Source: Burkholderiaceae bacterium
GTDB taxonomy: Bacteria > Pseudomonadota > Gammaproteobacteria > Burkholderiales > Burkholderiaceae
Length of the DNA stretch: 8,584 bases
Reading direction: 5' to 3'
NCBI GenBank assembly: GCA_947380285.1
Contig: CANCQD010000098.1
Coordinates: forward strand, 1-8,584
The notes below the pieces were generated by a model. The model searched no databases and had not been told where the DNA came from. It worked only from the letters and a program-made list of their open reading frames with translations. The position numbers were made by a program, and so were the translations under genes. Shown one piece after another: positions 1 to 5,375 of this stretch (positions are counted from its first letter, which is position 1; every line of letters begins with the position of its first letter).

Positions 1-386
1 AGATTGCGCTTGATGATGCGACGCTCATCCTCTGTCAGGCCATTCGGATCTTTCCAAAGCGCGATATCGCGGTTCATATTGATCTCTTGTGGCATCCAGT
101 GATTTGCGCAACCAGCTAAATACTTCTCCCAAGCCCATTTATATTTAAATGGAACCAACTGATTTACGTCAGTCTTGGCATTAATGACGCGCTTGTCAGC
201 CGCATTAACACGCAAGGCAGCGCCACCAACTGCAGCAGCAGCTTGTGCTGGGGCAGCAGAAACAACTTGAGGAGCTACTTGAGCAACCTGATCTACCTGT
301 GGGCGTTGTGGCTCCACTGCAACCGGCTGCGGTGCAAGACTAGCTTTCGCTAGTGCTGGAGCGACTTCTTCTTCCCAATTCAACAT
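1..386 (-). CDS. nrdB: Ribonucleoside-diphosphate reductase beta subunit NrdB, N-terminal part
   Basis: This is the small, radical-generating subunit of class I ribonucleotide reductase, which pairs with NrdA to make dNDPs from NDPs in the cytoplasm. Only about 128 codons lie in the window; the C-terminal part continues beyond base 1. The protein starts [12 protein letters not shown], then has a long Ala/Pro/Gln/Val-rich stretch to about residue 60, then the conserved core start with [15 protein letters not shown] and [17 protein letters not shown]. Trp97 in NHWMPQE aligns with the Trp48 of E. coli NrdB used in radical transfer. The iron ligands and the tyrosyl-radical site fall outside the window, so the metal class (diiron or other) cannot be judged. 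The ATG at 384-386 has an AGGAG Shine-Dalgarno at 393-397 with a 6-nt spacer, which settles the start. It lies 43 bp downstream of nrdA and is very likely cotranscribed with it. Confidence 0.95.
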   Translation of the reverse strand, partial: MLNWEEEVAPALAKASLAPQPVAVEPQRPQVDQVAQVAPQVVSAAPAQAAAAVGGAALRVNAADKRVINAKTDVNQLVPFKYKWAWEKYLAGCANHWMPQEINMNRDIALWKDPNGLTEDERRIIKRN

Positions 387-392
387 AACTTT

Positions 393-397
393 CTCCT
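393..397 (-). promoter_or_regulatory. Shine-Dalgarno site of nrdB
   Basis: Read on the minus strand this is AGGAG, 6 nt before the nrdB ATG. It is the strongest ribosome-binding site in the window and fixes the nrdB start. Confidence 0.8.
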
Positions 398-414
398 AAT
401 TCTTCTATTCTGAC

Positions 415-435
415 CAATAAGCAAATCGCTTATTG
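415..435 (-). promoter_or_regulatory. Intercistronic stem-loop over the nrdA stop codon
   Basis: The arms CAATAAGC (415-422) and GCTTATTG (428-435) are perfectly complementary over 8 bp with a 5-nt loop. The hairpin contains the nrdA TAA (430-432) and ends about 17 nt before the nrdB Shine-Dalgarno. No U-tract follows on the minus strand, so it is not a standard Rho-independent terminator. An mRNA-stability or processing element between nrdA and nrdB is possible, but this is inference. Confidence 0.5.
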
Positions 436-3411
436 ACATGCTTCACATTCTTCGAAACCAGCATCGCCTGGGCGCATTGTGCAAACTGGGCCATCAGCCT
501 CAACTCTGCCAGCAGCGATTGCAGCAGCTGCGTCGGTACCATTTACGCCACCACCGCTAGAAACAGAGTTCAACTGACCGCTAGCAACTGTTGATTTCTC
601 AACGTGAGTTGCAGCCATCGTGCGGAGGTAATAAGTAGTCTTCAAGCCACGCAACCAAGCCAACTTGTATGTATCGTCCAATTTCTTACCGGAAGCTCCA
701 CCCATGTAGATGTTCAGTGACTGCGCTTGGTCGATCCACTTTTGACGGCGGGAAGCCGCTTCAACCAACCAACTTGGCTCAACTTCGAAGGCGGTTGCGT
801 ACAAATCACGTAAATCCTGAGGAATGCGATCGATCTTAGACAAAGTACCGTCAAAGTATTTAAGATCAGCAATCATTACCTCATCCCAAAGGCCGCGATC
901 CTTCAAGTCACGCACTAAGTACTCATTCACCACGGTGAATTCACCAGAAAGGTTAGATTTCACGAACAAGTTCTGGAAAGTTGGCTCAATACAAGCAGAC
1001 ACACCAATGATGTTCGAAATGGTTGCTGTTGGGGCAATAGCCACACAGTTAGAGTTACGCATACCGTGCTGCTTAATGCTTGCACGCAAACCACTCCAGT
1101 CCATAGTGGAGGAGTTATCCACCTCTACATAACCACCGCGCTCAGCTGCCAACATGGCTACTGAATCCTGTGGGAGGATGCCGCGATCCCATAAAGAACC
1201 TTTGTAGGTGCTGTAAACGCCACGCTCTTCAGCCAATTCATTAGATGCTTGGTATGCGTAGTAGCAAACTGCTTCCATTGAAGAGTCAGCAAACTTCACA
1301 GCCTCATCGCTAGCGTAAGGAATGCGTTGCATATGTAAACAATCCTGGAAGCCCATGATGCCCATACCCACTGGACGATGCTTTAAGTTGGAATTGCGTG
1401 CCTTAGCTACTGCGTAGTAGTTGATATCAATTACGTTATCAAGCATACGCATTGCGGTACGAACGGTTCTTTGGAGCTTCTCGTGGTCCAAAATCATTTT
1501 GCCATTGGCATCGGTAGTCATGTGAGCGGTTAAGTTCACAGAACCCAAGTTACAAACTGCAATCTCGCTCTCATTGGTATTGAGGGTGATCTCTGTACAG
1601 AGATTAGATGAGTGAACTACGCCAATGTGCTGTTGCGGGCTACGGATGTTGCAAGGATCTTTGAAAGTAATCCATGGGTGACCGGTTTCAAACAGCATAC
1701 CGAGCATCTTGCGCCACAATTGCTGCGCTGGAATACGACGGAATGGCTTCAATTCACCACGATCAGCCTTCTGCTCATAAGCAACATAAGCTTCCTCAAA
1801 CGCTCTGCCATATTTGTCATGTAAATCTGGAGTATTGGATGGTGAAAATAAAGTCCAATCGCCACCTTCCATCACACGCTTCATGAACAAGTCAGGAATC
1901 CAGTTAGAAGTATTCATATCATGGGTGCGACGACGGTCGTCACCAGTGTTCTTGCGCAATTCTAAGAACTCTTCGATATCTAAGTGCCATGTTTCCAGGT
2001 AGGCGCAGACTGCGCCTTTACGCTTACCGCCTTGATTCACGGCAACCGCAGTGTCATTTACCACCTTCAAGAATGGCACCACACCTTGTGATTTACCGTT
2101 AGTACCTTTGATATGACTTCCCAATGCACGCACATTGGTCCAGTCATTACCCAAGCCACCAGCAAACTTAGATAACAAAGCGTTTTCTTTCAATGCTTCG
2201 TAGATGCCATCCAAATCATCATCCACTGTCGTCAAATAGCAGCTAGAGAGCTGTGGACGGGTAGTTGCTGAATTAAACAAAGTTGGTGTACTGGACATGA
2301 AATCGAATGTAGAAAGGATTTCATAGAACTCAATTGCACGACGCTCACGGTCCAATTCATTCAAGGACAATCCCATTGCTACGCGCATGAAGAAAGCCTG
2401 CGGCATTTCAATGCGGCGGTCTTCAATATGCAAGAAATAGCGGTCATACAAAGTCTGCAAACCAAGGTAGTTAAACTGCAAGTCACGGCTAGCATTCAAA
2501 GCTGCAGCTAAGCGCGGCAAGTCAAACTCACGCATACGTGGGTCTAACAACTCAGCAGAAATACCTTCGTTAATGTACTTAGCGAAATAAGTGCTGTACT
2601 CAGCTTGCATGTCACCTTGCAATACTTCTTTACCCAAGATTTCCTTGCGAATCACGTGCATCAGTATGCGCGCTGTCACTTGGCTGTATGCAGGATCTTT
2701 TTCAATCAAAGTACGAGAGGCCAAGATGGCAGAATCATAGACTTGCGCCATTGGCACGCCATCATATAAATTCTTGATGGTTTCAGTAATGATTGGAGTG
2801 GCATCGATGTTATTGCCCAAACCTTCGCAAGCTGCCTCAATTACTGTTCGCAAAGCGGCCATATCAAGCCACTTTTCAATTCCGTTATCCGTTACTTTGA
2901 TACCAGACTCTCCGGCCTGATTAGCTGTTTGAGCCTCTTGTGAAAGTTCTTGCTGAGCTGCACGCTCTTGATTACGCTTTTCACGATAGAGAACGTAAGC
3001 ACGAGCAACGTTGTGCTCACCACTACGCATCAAAGCCAATTCAACTTGATCTTGGATATCTTCAATGTGGAAAGTTCCGCCGTTTGGTCGGCTACGCAAT
3101 AGCGCGCGCACAACAGCGTTAGTCAACTGCTCTACTTGCTCGCGAACCCGCGCAGAAGCCGCACCCTGGCCACCATTAACCGCCAAGAATGCCTTGGTTA
3201 CAGCAATCGCAATTTTGGATGGCTCAAACGCTACAACCGAACCATTACGGCGAATAATTTTGTAATCAGACAACTGGGTTGCTTGGTTGCCACCAACACC
3301 ACCAGCCACAAAGCTGGCAGAAGGAGCTTGATTTACCGCCCCTGCAGGACTCATTCCTGGGTTATTTACTCCAGCCGGTTGACCTGGTGTCTGTGGATTG
3401 GCGTATGTCAT
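430..3411 (-). CDS. nrdA: Ribonucleoside-diphosphate reductase alpha subunit NrdA
   Basis: This is the catalytic subunit of aerobic class I ribonucleotide reductase, reducing all four NDPs with electrons from thioredoxin or glutaredoxin. At 993 aa it is longer than E. coli NrdA (about 760). Domains in order: a Pro/Gly/Ala/Asn-rich tail (1-47); an ATP-cone starting KIIRRNGSVVAFEPSKI (about 50-147), the allosteric activity site; a second, degenerate cone-like segment (about 165-255, with NLYDGVP and SRTLIEKDP); then the 10-stranded barrel core. Catalytic residues are visible: Cys391 (LSSCYL) and Cys620 (IAVCNL) as the redox pair, Asn603/Cys605/Glu607 (SSNLCTEI) around the thiyl-radical cysteine, and Tyr927-Tyr928 (LKTTYYLR) for radical transfer. 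A Gly/Ser/Ala-rich linker (about 943-976) leads to the C-terminal CEAC pair (Cys989, Cys992) that re-reduces the active site. The ATG is preceded by AGGAG 4 nt away. It is first in the operon with nrdB and sits behind NrdR boxes. No frame defect is seen. Confidence 0.98.
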   Translation of the reverse strand: MTYANPQTPGQPAGVNNPGMSPAGAVNQAPSASFVAGGVGGNQATQLSDYKIIRRNGSVVAFEPSKIAIAVTKAFLAVNGGQGAASARVREQVEQLTNAVVRALLRSRPNGGTFHIEDIQDQVELALMRSGEHNVARAYVLYREKRNQERAAQQELSQEAQTANQAGESGIKVTDNGIEKWLDMAALRTVIEAACEGLGNNIDATPIITETIKNLYDGVPMAQVYDSAILASRTLIEKDPAYSQVTARILMHVIRKEILGKEVLQGDMQAEYSTYFAKYINEGISAELLDPRMREFDLPRLAAALNASRDLQFNYLGLQTLYDRYFLHIEDRRIEMPQAFFMRVAMGLSLNELDRERRAIEFYEILSTFDFMSSTPTLFNSATTRPQLSSCYLTTVDDDLDGIYEALKENALLSKFAGGLGNDWTNVRALGSHIKGTNGKSQGVVPFLKVVNDTAVAVNQGGKRKGAVCAYLETWHLDIEEFLELRKNTGDDRRRTHDMNTSNWIPDLFMKRVMEGGDWTLFSPSNTPDLHDKYGRAFEEAYVAYEQKADRGELKPFRRIPAQQLWRKMLGMLFETGHPWITFKDPCNIRSPQQHIGVVHSSNLCTEITLNTNESEIAVCNLGSVNLTAHMTTDANGKMILDHEKLQRTVRTAMRMLDNVIDINYYAVAKARNSNLKHRPVGMGIMGFQDCLHMQRIPYASDEAVKFADSSMEAVCYYAYQASNELAEERGVYSTYKGSLWDRGILPQDSVAMLAAERGGYVEVDNSSTMDWSGLRASIKQHGMRNSNCVAIAPTATISNIIGVSACIEPTFQNLFVKSNLSGEFTVVNEYLVRDLKDRGLWDEVMIADLKYFDGTLSKIDRIPQDLRDLYATAFEVEPSWLVEAASRRQKWIDQAQSLNIYMGGASGKKLDDTYKLAWLRGLKTTYYLRTMAATHVEKSTVASGQLNSVSSGGGVNGTDAAAAIAAGRVEADGPVCTMRPGDAGFEECEACQ

Positions 3412-3415
3412 GTTG

Positions 3416-3420
3416 CTCCT
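3416..3420 (-). promoter_or_regulatory. Shine-Dalgarno site of nrdA
   Basis: AGGAG on the minus strand, 4 nt before the nrdA ATG. The spacing is short but usable, and it supports this start rather than a later one closer to the ATP-cone. Confidence 0.65.
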
Positions 3421-3448
3421 ACGTGTATATATAGTTATTTGGACAAAA

Positions 3449-3466
3449 TATCGTTTAAAAACGATA
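3449..3466. promoter_or_regulatory. Perfect 18-bp palindrome in the nrdA leader
   Basis: TATCGTTT (3449-3456), two A residues, then AAACGATA (3459-3466): the arms are exact reverse complements. It lies just downstream of the transcription start predicted from the -10 at 3477-3482. It could be a protein operator or a 5' hairpin in the nrdAB mRNA. It does not resemble the NrdR consensus. The function is unknown. Confidence 0.5.
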
Positions 3467-3476
3467 AGGTATTGCT

Positions 3477-3505
3477 GGTATAGCCACTATATCTAGTGTC
3501 TTGAA
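3477..3505 (-). promoter_or_regulatory. Predicted sigma70-type promoter of nrdAB
   Basis: On the minus strand a -35-like TTCAAG (3500-3505, 3 of 6 consensus positions) is followed after exactly 17 bp by a -10-like TATACC (3477-3482, 4 of 6). The elements are weak individually. The NrdR box fills the spacer and the position is suitable upstream of nrdA (leader of about 60 nt), which raises the likelihood. The start site is inferred to be near 3470. Confidence 0.45.
3484..3499. promoter_or_regulatory. NrdR box (near-consensus)
   Basis: The plus strand reads CCACTATATCTAGTGT, which matches the known NrdR-box consensus ACACWATATYTWGTGT at 15 of 16 positions (only the first base differs). NrdR is the ATP/dATP-sensing zinc-ribbon and ATP-cone repressor of ribonucleotide reductase genes. 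The box lies within the 17-bp spacer of the predicted nrdAB promoter, where a bound repressor would block RNA polymerase. Confidence 0.88.
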
Positions 3506-3514
3506 GTGTATTAG

Positions 3515-3530
3515 GCACTAAGTATAGGGA
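3515..3530. promoter_or_regulatory. Second, degenerate NrdR box
   Basis: On the minus strand it reads TCCCTATACTTAGTGC, matching 12 of 16 positions of the NrdR-box consensus. It starts 31 bp from the first box (15-bp gap), which fits the known arrangement of paired NrdR boxes three helical turns apart. The spacing supports the call more than the sequence match does. Confidence 0.6.
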
Positions 3531-3569
3531 AATATTTGTTAATTGGTAAGCCATTTATGACAAATATTT
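3530..3569. repeat. 10-bp inverted repeat upstream of the nrdA promoter
   Basis: AAATATTTGT (3530-3539) and ACAAATATTT (3560-3569) are exact reverse complements separated by 20 bp. Each arm contains the self-complementary octamer AAATATTT, so the two octamers also form a direct repeat 32 bp apart. The left arm touches the second NrdR box. This may be an upstream regulator site, or chance in an AT-rich stretch. Confidence 0.4.
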
Positions 3570-3648
3570 ATTAGGACTTTTACTAAGTTTTCTACTTATT
3601 TTCGGGTCATTTTGGTGCGAAATTTTTGGCCCTTTTTATACAAAGGCT

Positions 3649-3670
3649 AAAAAAGTAAGCGTACGCTCAC
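3649..3670 (-). terminator. Rho-independent terminator of ypjD-ampD
   Basis: On the minus strand, GTGAGC, loop GTAC, GCTTAC (3655-3670) forms a 6-bp stem with one G-U pair, followed directly by six T residues (3649-3654). It begins 15 nt after the ampD stop codon. The hairpin is short but has the classic form, and it separates ampD transcription from the nrdAB promoter downstream. Confidence 0.75.
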
Positions 3671-3684
3671 ATACAAAAGAAAGA

Positions 3685-4503
3685 CTATCTCTGACTCAAG
3701 CCGAAAGGTAGTTTTTCACCTGAAATTGCTGTCTCTTTCTGGAACTTTTTCCAGTCAAAGAAAATTCCAGGATCTGTTTTGCGATCGGGTGCAATATCGC
3801 TGTGCCCAGCAAATTGCAAAAGTGGGTACGTGCTCGTTAATTTTTGAATGAGCTTTGCTAAGACCAGATACTGCGAAGCTTCGAATGGTGTGTCGCCATC
3901 TCCTTCCAACTCAATGCCAATGGAAAAGTCATTGCACTTTTCACGACCAAGAAATGAAGAAACGCCGGCATGCCAGGCCCTGTCCTGAGTGGATACAAAC
4001 TGAACCAACTCCCCAGAACGCGTAATTAAAAAGTGACTGGAAACTTTTTGGCCTGCTATCCCCACAAAATAAGGATGGACGTTTGAATCAAGCTTATTTT
4101 GGAAAAAATCAACAATATGATGGCTTGATGGTTTATTTCTAAATTCAGATGGCGGAAGACTGATGTGATGAATCACCACTAAATCAGGCGTAGCATTTTC
4201 TGGCCTAGCATCTTGATTGGGTGAAATCTGCCAGTGTGCATCACCAATCCAACCCTGCGAGTCTAAGGACTGAAGATGCTCTTTTGAACAATAGAATCGG
4301 TTTTCATAAATAACTGCTTCTGACATTGGAAGGTGGACTTTGCAGCACTGACATTGCACCATTACCTCGGGGGATCTCACCTTTTCGGGCTTATTTTTAT
4401 TGGGCTTGAAGGGGTTCTCTGCATCGAGCACAGCTTGCTTTTTACCTTTAATCCAAAGATATAAAATGCCAGCGCCAGCAAATAATAGAAGCCACTTAAA
4501 CAA
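3685..4503 (-). CDS. ampD: Membrane-anchored PP0621-like / AmpD fusion: 1,6-anhydro-MurNAc-L-alanine amidase
   Basis: AmpD removes the stem peptide from 1,6-anhydro-MurNAc muropeptides in cytoplasmic peptidoglycan recycling and so lowers the signal for AmpR-type beta-lactamase induction. The amidase part (about 105-255 of 272 aa) has the expected zinc ligands His112 (VVIHHISLPP), His234 and Asp244 (AGHSDIAPDRKTDPG), plus Glu198 (SIGIELEGD) and Lys242. AmpD alone is usually about 180-190 aa. Here about 90 extra residues precede it: a hydrophobic helix (about 4-18) followed by KGKK, then a Cys cluster (Cys51, Cys53, Cys54, Cys72, with His76) resembling the small PP0621-family zinc-ribbon proteins. 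Positive charges after the helix suggest the amidase stays on the cytoplasmic side. The start is TTG (4501-4503), the only start codon after the in-frame ypjD stop that keeps the membrane helix; the next Met is residue 48. The Shine-Dalgarno is weak (GAGAG), so coupling to ypjD is likely. Stop TAG, then a terminator. Confidence 0.92.
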   Translation of the reverse strand: MFKWLLLFAGAGILYLWIKGKKQAVLDAENPFKPNKNKPEKVRSPEVMVQCQCCKVHLPMSEAVIYENRFYCSKEHLQSLDSQGWIGDAHWQISPNQDARPENATPDLVVIHHISLPPSEFRNKPSSHHIVDFFQNKLDSNVHPYFVGIAGQKVSSHFLITRSGELVQFVSTQDRAWHAGVSSFLGREKCNDFSIGIELEGDGDTPFEASQYLVLAKLIQKLTSTYPLLQFAGHSDIAPDRKTDPGIFFDWKKFQKETAISGEKLPFGLSQR

Positions 4504-4506
4504 GGC

Positions 4507-5355
4507 TTAAGCTCTCTGAAGAATGACTTCAACCACAAAACGACTACCAACATAAGCAAGCAACAGAGCCGTGTAAGCACTTAATACCCAACGAATAGCG
4601 GCTCTTCCACGGAGCCCCACTCGCCAACGCGCTATCAATAAGCCCGCAAACAAAAACCATGAGACCAAAGCAAAAATTGTCTTGTGATCAAACACGAGAG
4701 GTTTGCCGAACAAGGTTTGAGAGAAGAGTAATCCCGAAAACACAGTCAAGCTTAGAAGTGCAAAACCTACATAAAGCAAGTTGAATAAAAGACTTTCCAT
4801 TGTCATTAGCGGGGGCAAATCCTCTAACCAGTGCGCCAAGCGGCCATTAGGAATAATTGCTAATTGACGATGCAAGGCGCGATCTTGAACACTCATCAGC
4901 ATGGCATGCATTGCCGCTAAACTCAGCAACCCCACTGCGACCGTTGCCACAACAAAATGACCTTTAAACCAAGGATCGGCAACAGCCTTGGGAGAAATTA
5001 AGATTCCTGGAAAAAGACCAGGAAGAAACGCGCAAACCATTGCAAACATTAAGGCCATCCAACGCAAACTGGAAATGGGCAAAAACCATGATTGAAACCA
5101 ATAAAAAGCCAGGCCAACCCAAGCAATCAAGGACAAATCTTGCGCAAAACCAAATACAAAACCTTGAGCAGTAAATACTGAGTCATGTAGTTGGACCCCA
5201 TGTATCACTAAAATCACAAAAAGGGCAGCCTGTACCAAGGTACTTGATAGCCCAAACTCCACGCCGCTCTTGGCTTTGAAGCTCAAAACGAGCAAAAGCA
5301 CTAAATAAAGTGCAGAAGGAAGCCATCCGTAACTTGAGTAACCTAAAATATCCAT
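4507..5355 (-). CDS. ypjD: Inner-membrane protein YpjD, CcsA/CcmC-like family
   Basis: A 282-aa polytopic membrane protein with about eight hydrophobic segments (roughly 10-25, 36-52, 67-90, 99-118, 130-152, 184-212, 224-243, 255-275). It belongs to the cytochrome c assembly (CcsA/CcmC/HemX-like) superfamily, and the tail with FDHKTIFALVSWFLFAGLL and the following Arg/Gly-rich loop is typical of YpjD. His52 (IHGVQL), His133 (KGHF), His150 and His224 (DHKT) are candidate haem or quinone-site ligands. The tryptophan-rich WWD motif of true haem-handling members is not apparent. The actual function of YpjD is not established. The gene is divergent from ffh, an arrangement found widely in proteobacteria, which supports the name. 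ATG at 5353-5355 has no good Shine-Dalgarno. The TAA at 4507-4509 lies 3 bp before the ampD start. Confidence 0.88.
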   Translation of the reverse strand: MDILGYSSYGWLPSALYLVLLLVLSFKAKSGVEFGLSSTLVQAALFVILVIHGVQLHDSVFTAQGFVFGFAQDLSLIAWVGLAFYWFQSWFLPISSLRWMALMFAMVCAFLPGLFPGILISPKAVADPWFKGHFVVATVAVGLLSLAAMHAMLMSVQDRALHRQLAIIPNGRLAHWLEDLPPLMTMESLLFNLLYVGFALLSLTVFSGLLFSQTLFGKPLVFDHKTIFALVSWFLFAGLLIARWRVGLRGRAAIRWVLSAYTALLLAYVGSRFVVEVILQRA

Positions 5356-5375
5356 CTGGAAAGTCTAATCGATAA

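Noticed and set aside
824..1132. A 102-codon plus-strand reading frame
   Set aside because: It is fully antisense within nrdA and its composition is that of a reverse-frame shadow.
3136..3483. A 115-codon plus-strand reading frame running from nrdA into the promoter region
   Set aside because: It is antisense to the well-conserved nrdA, covers the NrdR/promoter region edge, has no family-like motifs, and has no Shine-Dalgarno.
3553..3565. A DnaA box upstream of nrdA, since E. coli nrdAB is DnaA-regulated
   Set aside because: TTATGACAA differs from TTATNCACA at several core positions.
3627..3648. GGCCCTTTTTATACAAAGGC as a second terminator hairpin after ampD
   Set aside because: The stem needs a bulge and is followed by CAAAAA rather than T residues on the minus strand; the hairpin at 3655-3670 is the better terminator.
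4377..4580. A 67-codon minus-strand frame over the ypjD/ampD junction, hydrophobic at its start
   Set aside because: It overlaps the ends of two genes with clear homology; the hydrophobicity comes from the frame-shifted reading of the membrane-coding DNA.
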